Assembly: GCA_014607495.2 (NCBI GenBank)
Contig: CP053152.1
Location: 11,453,899 to 11,517,898 of the forward strand
Direction: 5' to 3'
DNA from: Carposina sasakii
Taxonomy: Eukaryota > Arthropoda > Insecta > Lepidoptera > Carposinidae
Length of the DNA: 64,000 nt
The position numbers and the translations under genes are program-made. Each line of letters begins with the position of its first letter. Positions within the stretch are counted from its first letter, which is position 1. Shown piece after piece: positions 11,072-22,270 of this stretch. The notes beneath the pieces are model-generated. The model saw nothing but the letters and a program-made list of their open reading frames with translations. It ran no database searches and was not told the DNA's origin.

Positions 11072-12329
11072 TTGGATAGTTTTGTTAAATTTATAAAATT
11101 AAAATTAAATGTACTTTAAAGAAATATTTAAAATTTTCTTTACACAACACTAACATAATTTTCTGAAATAGTTGGTCTAGCAAATTCATTATAAACTTTT
11201 TAATAAGGGATAACTTCTTGGTGCAATCGCCTTTACCAGCTAAAGGTAATAGACATTTAAAATAAGCCCGAAACAAGTAAAAATAATGGAGTCGAAGGTT
11301 TGAACTTACTTCAGCCTTGAACGTCGCTCTTTAGAGCCATTTAGGTATGTACAATAAGAATAAGTTGAGAATATGAGTGCTTGATGAAATTCATGTGAAA
11401 ATGAAAGATTATTCTTCCAAAACAGTAACGGTGTTATTATAAAAGAGCGCCTAAAGTTAGACTCGTTTTAAATATGACATTTGACAGCAAAATGTTTAGA
11501 ATATCCGTCAAATTTAGGCAATGTATAGCTTAAACAGCTTAAATGATGCTTATATTCTTTTGTAATAACACCGTAAATGTTTCCGTGGTAAGTATCGCAA
11601 ATTGACATTTTATTACACCAAACTACAATTTAGTTTATCATAAACCCTAACTTGTTCAGTAATATCATTGATGTATTTTATTGTCATCGTATCATATAAC
11701 TATGTATGTTTCATACATCACGAAAAGGTAATGATAAATTGAAACATGTTTTTTTAAATGGATATCATTTCTATCATTAATCGATAACCTAAAATTAATG
11801 ACACTTAACCATTAAAAACTCGAATTTCAAATCAAAGTAATTTACTACGGAGCTCAAAGGGAAAGCTCGGTATACTAGACATAAGCACGAACGTTGACCC
11901 TACACAAAACACCTACAGACGCTTTTTTGACCAATAAGACCCTGGTTTATCAATTTTTTTTAAACCTATGCCTGTTCTCTGTTTAATTTCCTTAAGGTGC
12001 CTATTCTAAAACTTCCAAAAAATATTATTTAAGTTAACGGAGCTAGTATCAAAATATGAAAAAAAAAAACTCATTTGTTTTATTATAATTTACAGCCCAT
12101 TGAGTAATCATTTTGTTTTATTTTCATTATGAAAGCAATAAACCAATTAGTGATGGAATCGTGTTGTAGCAGCCTACAGCATACAGCTTACAAAATTAAT
12201 ATCGGCAAGTTGTTTAGACATGAAAACCGATTACTACAGCCTACAGCCTTAGTAACTGATAACTCGATAAGTCTGCAGTGACTTCGTGGACGTGTATGTA
12301 CCTATACATATCGTATATTTAGTTCTGTA
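11072..12329. other. AT-rich spacer
   Basis: Nothing recognised apart from short TACAGC repeats near 12170-12250. Confidence 0.4.
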
Positions 12330-12652
12330 CTAGTGGACGCCCGCGACTCCGTCCGCGTGGACTACAGAAAAAAAAACAAAATATCGAAATTATCCGGGAT
12401 AAAAACATTTTCCCGGGATAAAAAGTAGCCTATATGTTAAGTGGGACCTGTCACAATATATTCCTGAAAACTGCATCGAAATCGGTTTAGCCGTTTCTGA
12501 GATTAGCGTGCACAAACGCACAGACAAACCGACAAACAGACAAAAATTCCAAAAATCATTGTTTTGGGTACTATTGCGTTGATAAAGGTATTCTATAATA
12601 TTTTTTCTATATATATCTTCCATGTACAGACAGCGATCCGTGTGGCGCCGGC
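12330..12652 (-). mobile_element. Helitron-like element, truncated 5' end
   Basis: The 3' end is intact on the minus strand (GTCCACTAG followed by T). Homology to the 6455 and 21011 copies runs to the conserved GCGATCCGT and stops there, where LINE sequence begins at 12653. The 5' end with its TC terminus is missing. Confidence 0.75.
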
Positions 12653-12899
12653 AGAGTAGAATTTCGTACTACCCCATGTCTGCCCGTGGGTATCGTACGA
12701 GGCGATTAAGGGTTCCCGGGAGGTGGGCAGCAGCGCCTCCCGTGTTTGACAACATAGTCCAAAATATAAACTGCGGTCACCAACCTGTCTGCCCAGCGTG
12801 GTGACTATGGGCAAATACCCCTCATGGCAGTCTTGTGGCGTGCCCTGGGGGAGGCCTACGTCCAGCAGTGGACTGCAATAGGCTGATGATGATGATTTT
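12653..12899 (+). mobile_element. RTE-like LINE 3' end with (TGA)n tail
   Basis: GC-rich sequence ends in the frame GEAYVQQWTAIG followed by TGATGATGATGA. The QQWTAIG ending and TGA-repeat tail are the usual 3' terminus of a common lepidopteran non-LTR family (family knowledge). Only the last 250 bp is present. It abuts the truncated Helitron-like copy directly. Confidence 0.75.
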
Positions 12900-13307
12900 A
12901 AAACGTTTGCTAGAAGGTAAAATAAGTTAATTCTTATTCTAGTATTATATACTTATTTCATCATTTTGACTTCACTTAGTAACTACGGGGTCCGGGCGGT
13001 CGTGGGTTTCAGCCTACACATTCTGAAAGAAGCACGTGCCAAACCCAATCAGCTATCAGCAAATTTATTTAACAATTTAACTTACAATAAATATATTTAA
13101 GGGCTTATTTTTTATCGGTCAAATAATCTATCGCAAAGATAAAGTCTTTCTATAAAAACTTGATATTTCAGATAGGCTATCTAACCATTGGAACAATCGG
13201 CCCCGAATAATAAATATAAACATAAAAATCACAAAAATATTAATTTTTAATTTTAGTTTATGGGGTAATTGATTATTATATTATTAGATAATTATATGGT
13301 TATATAT
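12900..13307. other. AT-rich spacer
   Basis: Nothing recognised. Confidence 0.4.
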
Positions 13308-13478
13308 AAGGTGTTTTCAAAATTAGTGATTTACTTTTGTCACGGAACTATGTAGGTAAAAAGAAACTTTTACAATTTTTTTTTTCACTCTTTCGGAGTT
13401 GGTCCATAGTGAAAGTTGTTTCTTTTTACCTACCTAGTTTCGTGTCAAGAAGCAAATCACTAATTTTGAAAACACCTT
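13308..13478. mobile_element. MITE with 25-bp perfect terminal inverted repeats
   Basis: Ends AAGGTGTTTTCAAAATTAGT... at 13308-13332 and its exact reverse complement at 13454-13478. Nearly the whole 171 bp folds back, with an inner arm containing AAGAAAC and GTTGTTTCTTTTTACC. The internal part is shared with 38308-38582, but the outermost 20 bases differ. Confidence 0.8.
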
Positions 13479-14163
13479 TTATAGTAAAGATATTTCTAAC
13501 GAAGCTCACTCACAAAATATAAGTCAACAAAAATATCTTGACTGCAGCCCCGTGGATCATCCCCGGAAAAATAGGTCACAGGACCCCTTCGCCAAGGGGG
13601 CGCCCTGATAAAACTTTGGAAAACTTTTGTTTGAGCACCTTGGAGGATGGAATTGTAACTTCTATTTTCGGTGGAAGTGGCGATCAATACTGTGTGTTCC
13701 GATTAATTAACTACCAGGAAATTACTTAGACAATGTTTAATTAGTTACTTCGTTAGGCAAAATTACTATTTATATACTTACCTACACTGGAAGAAATCAT
13801 AAGTCCAAAATAAACGAATTGATTGAAGTGCTTCGAATATCAAAAATCCAATTTACGAGTACTTTCAGATCATTTCATCAAAGGAGATTAATTACTTTCA
13901 TTTAACCATCACACGTAAAAACAACACCACATACTAGGTGTTCATGAAAGTAATAAGTATGATATTATGAGGAACAAGCCGTAGGTATACCATTCCGTTC
14001 GCCTACTTGTGTAGGACATCGGCAGTTACAGCGATAATGATTGCGGGATCGGTGTTCTTATTTGTCTTCCTTCTATCCCTTTGTCTTACCTTCCTGCTTT
14101 GCTGAAATGCTAGTACGTACCATACCATAAAATATACATTTTTATGATAGACGTTTATGCTTT
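13479..14163. other. Unique spacer, GC-richer at 13535-13650
   Basis: About 13535-13650 is GC-richer and non-repetitive, with small overlapping frames on both strands that I treat as shadows. The rest is AT-rich. No family recognised. Confidence 0.3.
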
Positions 14164-14271
14164 ATTTATATTACCTTAGTTATCGGCCTTTTTCCGATTG
14201 TTAAAATTAACATTTAAATTTATATTACCTTAGTTATCGGCCTTTTTCCTATTGTTAAAATAAACATTTAA
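14164..14271 (+). repeat. 54-bp tandem duplication, two copies
   Basis: Units 14164-14217 and 14218-14271 differ at only a few positions (CCGATTG versus CCTATTG; AAATTAAC versus AAATAAAC). Both contain TTAGTTATCGGCC. A recent local duplication. Confidence 0.85.
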
Positions 14272-14615
14272 ATAATTTAGATTGACGCCAATTTTATGTA
14301 TAAAATCGCATTGTAGAAGGTTAATCATTCTTGCATGTACATCACATACACTCGTTAAGCTATCATTTTACAACAGCTCAACTAACCAGACCTATAAAAA
14401 TTTTCGTTTGAAATAAAACCAATTCGCCATATTCATTGTTATCTCCACGTAAAAACAAATGCGATCATACTAGATTGACAGAAGTAATTTATTGATATGA
14501 TTTATTGTCATGTGAGGGGAACGTCAATCGAGTCAGTATTGCTGGAGTGTGTGTGTGCATGCCATAATACCATGTGACTTTTTTGCCTACCGGATAAAGG
14601 TAGAAAGCAGAAATC

Positions 14616-15020
14616 ATGCTTATGAAAATTTTTAACAACAACAGCTATGGAACTATACAATTTATACGTAGAATGCTGCCACAGCCTGCAGAGCTACAGT
14701 ACATCATTCTCTTGTATAGTCGGTACTATCTTATAAAATTAAATTATTTAAAAAATAGAATATTTTCTACTAAAACTAAAATTAACATCTTTAAAATTTT
14801 TCCTATAAAGAATTTAGGTAGAGTCCGTTTCATAAAATTACTCCTATGCCAGATTTCGGAACTAACATTTTTTGTGTGCAACTTTAGTAGCATAAATAAT
14901 GTGGTCATTCTCGTAGTAACAAGCGCCATCATTCTAAGAAGCTTTTTGGTGAATCGCTCTACTGTCCAAAATCAAAATAAATTGGTTTACAATCAGATCT
15001 CAAAGACAATAAACGCGTAA
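14616..15020 (+). CDS. 134-codon AT-rich ORF, unknown
   Basis: ATG at 14616 to TAA at 15018-15020, beginning MLMKIFNNNSYGTIQFIRRM. It is rich in I, N, K, L and F. Hydrophobic stretches occur near residues 28-42 and 80-110 (for example INNVVILVVTSAIILRSFLV). The order charged-LCQISEL-hydrophobic loosely recalls the late membrane region of insect gustatory receptors, but no TY-5-QF motif follows in a usable frame, so this is only a suggestion. From base composition, an ATG ORF this long is somewhat unlikely by chance in 64 kb. It could be a decayed receptor exon or a random frame. Confidence 0.25.
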   Translation: MLMKIFNNNSYGTIQFIRRMLPQPAELQYIILLYSRYYLIKLNYLKNRIFSTKTKINIFKIFPIKNLGRVRFIKLLLCQISELTFFVCNFSSINNVVILVVTSAIILRSFLVNRSTVQNQNKLVYNQISKTINA

Positions 15021-16393
15021 CCCACAAAAGCACGTTTTAAAGAGCCATCAAAATTTTCCGTCGATTAATCGAGAACAAAAGCTATATCTAGTACAATCAC
15101 GATCGGACATTATACTAAAGGCTCATTATTAGAGAGCTATTAAGGAGCCCATAATCGCGGTTACCGCCCTTTTATAGCAGGTTTTATGATCGAAACTATT
15201 CAGCCAAGATGCGTACTGCACTGTTATCTTGTTACGTATCTTTTGTTTGGACAAATTGGTGGTGCTAGGCTGAAGTATAGTATCGTACATATTGGTAGTT
15301 TCCGCTCTGGTTTCAGGAATATTGCTTATAATGAAAGGGTAATTTATGATCGCATTTTTTACTGAAAGTGCCTATTGTTTTTTTTACTTATCTTCATTTG
15401 GTATAGTTTTCATATACGAATGAACTGCAGGTGATTTAACCAAATCATAAAGTTATTATTACTAGCAGGCGCGAATGTTTGTCAAACTTATGATGATGTG
15501 TGTGCTGACTTTTTTTTACTAATGTACTTAATGAAAAAGTCTATTATTATTTCAAATATTTGCCATCGACTGACATACATACTACTTATTTATATGCTTG
15601 AACTCTGTTACATATTTTGTGCTGCTCCGATTGCGTCTTTTTTTCGTAAAAAGTAGTAAAAAAGTTAGTTTGACGTATTTTTGGTAATAAACAATAACAC
15701 GTAATAAAAAACGTAAGTAATAATTTATTATTATCAAAATCTTCGATATTATTAATAAATTTTATCTCAATATTGTCTTTATTGTTTGAAATGAAATGTC
15801 CGAAAATTGATTAGTCTTTATTTCAAAGGTCGCATCTGTTGACTCTTTTAAAGTATTATTAAAAAGCGAAGGGTTAATTTTAATTATGATTCTATGAAGT
15901 CCCTCCGATAGAAATTAAATAACTGGCCATTGTTGCCCGGTATATTTACTTGGATGTAATACAAGCGAGTACTGTATGGTTTTCGGATTAACGTTCATCC
16001 TTTTGTCATGGCATGTCATAATGGCAATATCCATATGCTACTCGGCTCTGCAATTTTTTTGCACCTCATCAACATTATAAGATTTTCACCATTTCTAGTA
16101 CTTACGATTGTATTTTTTTTCTTAAAATAACTCGTAATTCTTAACAAAACCACCCCGATTTCCTATTAAGTTGTAATAGTTGTTTACAACCGGCGCTCGC
16201 TGTGCGTTTACAATATATTACGAGTTTGTCGGCAATAAAAAAGAAGGGGTAAGAAAAAATCGGCCAGTATCAATTTTTGTTTAAGTAACTAAGGTTCCGT
16301 ATGTTTTTAGTAAAAAAAAAGCTCTATCTAAATTATCATTTTATTTTTACATCGATTCAAAGTTTAGTATAGAACTTTATACGAGTACGTAAA
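15021..16393. other. Spacer with a unique patch at 15020-15200
   Basis: 15020-15200 is non-repetitive with balanced composition (CGATTAATCG palindrome near 15063). The rest is AT-rich with no recognised feature. Confidence 0.3.
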
Positions 16394-16777
16394 TAGAGGA
16401 TGTTTTTTCGTTGCCACCCTTAACGAAGGGTACGTACTCTATACATCAAATAAAGTAAGTACATGCCAAAAAATTGCTTTTTAAATTTTTTTATATTTTT
16501 TTTTAATTTAATTACTTGATCGGGCCAAATTTATAGTGTCCAGTGTTTGTGTTAATTTTATATAGAGGGAATTCAATTATTTTCCGTGAAAAATACCTTG
16601 TTACACGCGTATAAACGCGTATTTATGCAAAAAAACGCAGTCTATTTACTCAACTTTAGACCCTAATATCTTAGGAACCAGTCACTTCCCGGGTATGCTT
16701 TCATAAAGAAAAATTATCGTGATGATGAGGAGATTCCGTAGTATTCGGGAACGTTGACGACCAAAAAACATCCTGTA
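16394..16777 (-). mobile_element. TACAGGATG-type DNA element, copy 1 of 3
   Basis: About 384 bp, homologous end to end with 36101-36461 and 56218-56604. The ends are inverted (AGGATGTTTTTTCGTTGCC on one side; ACAGGATGTTTTTTGGTCG reading in from the other). Internal landmarks include ACGTTCCCGAA and ATTTATGCAAAAAAACGCAG. Non-coding. Confidence 0.8.
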
Positions 16778-18122
16778 TTAGGTACCTGTACGGCTGTATT
16801 CTTAAAATGACTACAGTAGGTAGACATAACTACAGTAGGAAACAAAGTTTAGCGTAGGGACTAGGTACACTTAAGTTTTTGTTATTTGGTTCCGAAATAT
16901 ATATTAATTAACAGGTAATTAGCACATATCTACCTATAATGTCATACGTTTCGCAGCCTTTAGGTCAATGCAATAAAATACTCGAAACAACAACCACAAC
17001 AATCCAATATTTCCCCGCGGATCACTAAAAAAATGAATAAACCAAGAAACGTTAAAATAAAGGCAGAATATATACGGCTTCCTTGAGGAAATAATAATGC
17101 TGTTTGCAATTCATTTGGCTACCTTTACCCCCGTCTTTTGAACGCGTTCTTTTTACCCCGATTTTTCTTGGAGGGTCCGCGATTTTTATTTTCAAACCCT
17201 TTACTTTGCGACGAAATCAAAGCTTAATGACGGTGAAGTTATAGATGGGTGTAACTGAAAATTTATGGGTATTTTTATGGGTTTTAAAATTTTAATATAA
17301 TTTTTAATGGTAGGTACTTTCTATCTGCCCGGGGCCCTAGATTTTGTAAATGTATATTTTATTTTATACATCAGTACAAAATTGTGCTTAAATATTGGTA
17401 AAATATTTTAGTTAGTTAAATAGGTTTATGCCCTTAAATATATTTACCTACACCGTTTTTTTTTTTCGAGCACATAAATTTGACTCTTCATTTTTATGAC
17501 TTATTACCAGAACATCTATTAAAGAGATTACGGTATCCTAAAATAATATAAAAACACACTTGTAACCCTTTCTTCCTCAGCCGAAAACCGACAAATGGCG
17601 TGTCGCTTTAAAAAAATCAAACCGTAACAAGGAGCCGGCTTGCTTACATTTAAAAACGTAATTGTAACTAACCTCTCCCTCTTATTAATTTACCTCATTT
17701 ATTACAAGACCTCCGGGACTCTTGCAATGGAAGAAAAAACGGGACCTTCCAGTTTAATATTCATGCCGTAGGTTCGACTGGTTGTTTGTGGCTTTTGAGG
17801 AAGTCATTGCTATTTGTTAGAGAAAATGTTTTTATGTATATATTAGGATTAGGCTCTATCGCTGATCTTCATAGTCGGATAGGATTTGTAATTGACCTTC
17901 ACACGAAAAACTAGCACGCACCAAACATTTTTCTTAAATTTAACAATAGGTTAACATTATAGTATACCTACTACAATATTTATGGCTTTTCCAAAAAAAA
18001 AATGTTTTTTTTATATATTGCTTCATTTTATAAAATCAATATTAGCGGTTCTTCATGGAAAATAACCACAGCTACATTGTAAAACTTTTCCAACATAAAG
18101 AGTTATAAACATATATTTCTTC
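16778..18122. other. AT-rich spacer with unique patches
   Basis: Patches near 17080-17240 and 17620-17780 are non-repetitive and slightly GC-richer. No genes or repeat copies recognised. Confidence 0.3.
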
Positions 18123-18386
18123 CACTATGGGTGCGCCCACCACCGGGCCCTACACCCTCCACTGACCCTCGGATCTGATAACTCATAACTGCGAAAACAG
18201 GCACTTGCACTAACTACAATCGCCACGAGAAACCAGACCCGAGCACCTAACATGCAAGACAATACATTGCACTATTCCGAAATCATCAGATCCGAGGGTC
18301 AGTGGAGGGTGTAGGGCCCGGTGGTGGGCGCACCCATAGTGAATATTTGAACTTCCGAATTGTAACGCCTAATACAATTTCATTTA
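18123..18386 (+). repeat. Interspersed repeat Q, copy 2, with perfect 57-bp arms
   Basis: Same family as 9102-9364. Here 18123-18179 and 18285-18341 are exact reverse complements over 57 bp (left arm begins CACTATGGGTGCGCCCACCA), separated by 105 bp. In copy 1 the right-arm position holds unrelated sequence while the flanks align, so the right arm here is an inverted duplicate of the left end. Confidence 0.85.
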
Positions 18387-19373
18387 TAAAACATATATTT
18401 TTCGAAAAAGGCGTCAAATATTTAGATTTCTTGTTTATTACTATTCCGAGGTCTTGACAAACAGATTATCTTTTAACTCCATGCGATAAATGACTAAACA
18501 AATCGTGATAGAATTTGATGTAATTAATAACATGATATGTCAAATATTATCTTAACCCACGTTTTGACTTAGATTCGATTTTTTAATGGGCAAATAGTCC
18601 TAACTGATTATTAAATTTGATGTTATCTTTCTCCAAAACTTGGTCAATATAGAGATAGCATTAACTTTAAATTTCAAGTTTATACCATTAGAATAATAGG
18701 TTTTTAGGAAAATAGCAGTTTGCCAGAAAATCGTAGTTTCGATTACAAGCCAACGAGGTTACGGGCAATATCAATAATAATAAGTACAGATGACATCTTT
18801 TTCATATCGTCGGCTACATAGTAGGATATTCCCAAATTATATTCAAATGTCAGTTTAAATTTAATTTAATATTTCCAATTCATTACTCTTAGTGAATGTT
18901 CGGTGCCACATTCTAGAGGTTCTTTAAAGCTCCATCTAGACTTAAAAGAATAAGTTCTCTTTGATATCAGTTGTGGGTTCATTTAATTAAAGTAATACAT
19001 ACAGCATTTAAGATAGGAGGTGAGTCAAGACCGTACGTAGCAATTGGAGTTGCGTGATTTCGGCCTCAGGGAAAGAAGCGTAATTTTATACTCGTATGTA
19101 TAATATACTTATATACCATTGCTATGTACGAAATGAAATTGTGTGGCGATATCATCTAATTTATAATAAAGTACTCACCGTATACTTGTAGACATAATCA
19201 TATAGTGTGTTTCGTAGCTATAAATATGAATGGTGATTTGCTACACTGTACGTTAAAATAACACATGAACGTGGAGTAGAGTCGTCGCAATTTCCGAAGT
19301 GTGACGGTTTTTGTGAAAAATCTAAGAACAGGACGCTTCAAAGTAAAAATACGGATTTTTAATAATATCAGTG
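18387..19373. other. AT-rich spacer
   Basis: Nothing recognised. Confidence 0.4.
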
Positions 19374-19581
19374 TATTTTAAATTATAATGGTCTTACGAG
19401 TATAAAATACTAATAAGAAAATGAAAAAAAATCACACGAGTGAGATTTGAACTCGCGACCACTCGCATTCCATGCATCGCTCTACCAACTGAGCTATCGG
19501 GTCACTTAACTCAGATGACGAATTTTACCATCTCTTTTAAATTACGTTTTTGGCAATTTATATTTTAATTTATAATGGTCT
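19374..19581 (-). mobile_element. tRNA-derived SINE (family A) with target-site duplications
   Basis: The insert 19395-19560 is flanked by 21-bp direct repeats differing at one base (19374-19394 and 19561-19581, TATTTTAA...ATAATGGTCT). On the minus strand a leader of about 57 nt (TTGCCAA...) precedes a tRNA-like block at 19433-19503. That block has D-arm GCTCAGTTGGTAGAGC, T-arm GCGAGTTCAAATCTCAC and an acceptor stem with two mismatches. A T-rich AT tail follows. The anticodon arm does not pair well, so this is not a working tRNA. Confidence 0.85.
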
Positions 19582-21010
19582 GTAAAAGAAAAGGAAATTA
19601 CATAATGTTAGTCCTAAAATATCCTTGAACCCTAAATTAATTATGAGTCTGAGCAGTCCCTTGCATTTCTAAACGAACCAATCTAAGCGCGCACATAGTG
19701 AGTGACCCTTAGAAAAGTTGGAGAAACTGAAAGATACGATCGGGAAATTACGCCACGTGAATATTTAAGAAGATCCCCGGTCTCGAGAGGATTCGAGAGT
19801 CACTTAAAATGCTTGATGAGCAATCTGGGGATTGAGACACTGTCGTGGTGCATCAAAGGACTGACGATGTTTAAAATACTCTGTAGATGTATTTAGGTAA
19901 TAGAGGCAATATTATTTTTATTAATATTATCCTTTTGATGGTTAGTGTAATTATCTTTTAAATTATGAGCTGCATTAGCCACGATTTGTTGTTTTTCTTC
20001 ACAGAAAATGCATCACATTGAGTACATTGCTTTAGTAACTTACATAATGTGTATAAAATAGATTGGTTTTGCCATTATTTTTATTTAAGTATACAATTAG
20101 ACAAGAATTGAAACTATGACTGTTTATTCATAAATAGATAGGTAAATTTTAAGGAAAGATTACATGCAGCACTAGTTATACATTTGAAATTTTCTTTTAG
20201 GTAAAAATTAATATCTAGTTCTATATCAAGTTATTTTCTTCGCAAAAAAAAATAACAAATCCACTGTTACAAAAGAAGAAATTAATCAAAATATTCGGAG
20301 CGATTACGAAAATGAACATCGGCTAAAGTGCCCCTTTTTTAAACCATCAAACGCGCCGACATCAGACCGGGACCCCGCATTCTTACCCGACCCGTCCCGT
20401 CGGAGTCGTTCCTTTTTAAATCCCGGTAACAAGCCAATAAATCCGGGCACATTTTTCTCCAAACCGGGACCCGGAAAAAAGGCTTAGCACGATTACACTC
20501 AAATTTACTTAACACCTCTCGCATTAAGACCGCTAATCAGGATATTTTAATTCAATATTCTTATCCGCTCACGAGAGGGGCATAGGCATGAGGCCCATTT
20601 TAATTTGATTGCTCAAAATTGGGTCTTGTTCAAATTTTGTTATGTAAATTGAATCCCAAATATGATTTATTTTACGTTAGGACAAAGGAGATCTGGTCAA
20701 ATTTGTGTGCGCATTAGCCTGATGGGCTCGAAGTCGACGTTTTGTTCGAGCTAAGTAAATAATTAAGATAAATTCGTTCGTTAGTCGCGCAAACATGGGG
20801 CAGGTAAACAACTGAGAGAAAACGTCGTGAGCTCCTCGACTCCTTTTTTAATTAATTAAGTAGGTGGCATGTGGAGTGAGCAGTGATTCACACTCGTTAG
20901 CTCTTAGGAAATAAGACGTTATGAAATGACGATCTTATAAGTATTTTAATGTAAGCACCTACTTACTTACCTAATATCTATTTATTGTTCATATTTCGGT
21001 AGCTTTTTTA
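19582..21010. other. Spacer with a GC-richer island near 20280-20600
   Basis: 20330-20530 is a non-repetitive C-rich patch with several CCGGGA/CCCGG occurrences. The minus-strand frame over it (20339-20524) has no recognisable domain. The rest is AT-rich. Confidence 0.3.
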
Positions 21011-21321
21011 TCTATCTATCTAATATAATAAAAATGTAACGGATCGCTGTCTGTACATGGAGGATATATGAGAAAAAATATTATAGGAGACCTTTATCAA
21101 CGCAATAGGACCCAAAACGATGATTTTTGGAATTTTTGTCTGTTTATCTGTTTGTCGGTTTGTCTGTGTGTTGTGCACGCTAATCTCAGCAACGGCTTTG
21201 TGACAGGTCCCACTTAACATATAGGCTACTTTTTATCCCGGGAAAATGTTTTTATCGTGGATAATTTTGATAATTTGTTTTTTCTGTAGTCCACGCGGAC
21301 GGAGTCGCGGGCGTCCACTAG
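21011..21321 (+). mobile_element. Helitron-like non-autonomous element, both ends intact
   Basis: Starts TCTATCTATCTAATATAATA after A21010 and ends GTCCACTAG before T21322, exactly the TC...CTAG, A/T-insertion structure of Helitrons. A GC-rich segment just before the end (CGCGGACGGAGTCGCGG) can form the usual subterminal hairpin. 311 bp, no coding capacity. Confidence 0.85.
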
Positions 21322-21599
21322 TATATAAATATAATTATAGATTTCGTTAAAACTTACCGTGTGCAGTGAAACAGATCTATGGAAAGTACCGCTATAGCTA
21401 ATAATCACGAATTAACCTTTTAAAGTCGAAAACTATCTTCTTTAAATTTACCTTATACAGTTGCTGAAAAGTTAAACTATTTACAATTAGTTAAGTATTA
21501 TGCACCTACAGTAATCAGACGGGACTGTATCACTCGATACAAATACCATCTAATAAATAAATTACCGAACCCGAACCTTAAGATTTAAAGCCTTATTAC
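21322..21599. other. AT-rich spacer
   Basis: Nothing recognised. Confidence 0.4.
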
Positions 21600-22270
21600 A
21601 AATTCACTTTGGTCTCGTTGGGTGTCTCTAAATAATCCCGGCCATTAGTAAATGTATACTGATGACGCGAACTGTCCCTCCGGAAGGAATCCACTAATTA
21701 CATTTCGATGGTAAACACCTGTCATTGGTCACCCAACTTCGGACTTCGGTTTGTAATTAGGTTATTCCCGCGACCGTTCGACAAACACGATGTCAATTGA
21801 TTGAATAGGGACCCCTTTAGACTCGTTTTGTGTCCAATCAGACGTCTAATAGACCGTCGTAAATCAACAGCCTCCTGCTTCAAGTCACATGTGTCTACGC
21901 GCCTCAACTTGACCTGAGGCCCTTGAGGACATAAATTCAAGATATAAATTATTCGAATTCGTCATTGGATGCTCAGATTAATTATTACTATTCACGAGGC
22001 GCAGACGGTGCCCGCGATTAACGATACGTCACCAGTAAATATGGCAACACTTATTCCACAATTTATATAGGGGGAGAGTGGGGTAATGGGGACAGTGGGT
22101 AATAAATCTGCGCGAAGTGATTTGGTACAAAGCACTGGGCCCGCAAGTAAGCTGCTCGGTCAGGAACATCCATTGTGGGCCGAACACCCGCGCAATCCGA
22201 TAATGCCTTCGAGATTGTCCCGTCTTTCCTTTAACACCTCTTGATACTCGCCCCACATGAGCTACCATGT
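21600..22270. promoter_or_regulatory. Unique TAAT-rich island
   Basis: About 670 bp of non-repetitive, balanced-composition sequence with repeated homeodomain-type cores (ACTAATTACA near 21693, GTAATTAGG near 21752, GATTAATTATTA near 21975) and a TCAATTGA palindrome near 21792. No coherent coding frame; small minus-strand frames have no recognisable domain. Candidate conserved non-coding region. Confidence 0.25.

Noticed and set aside
19433..19503. Functional tRNA gene on the minus strand
   Set aside because: Acceptor and T stems have mismatches, the anticodon stem does not pair, and it sits inside a SINE with target duplications.
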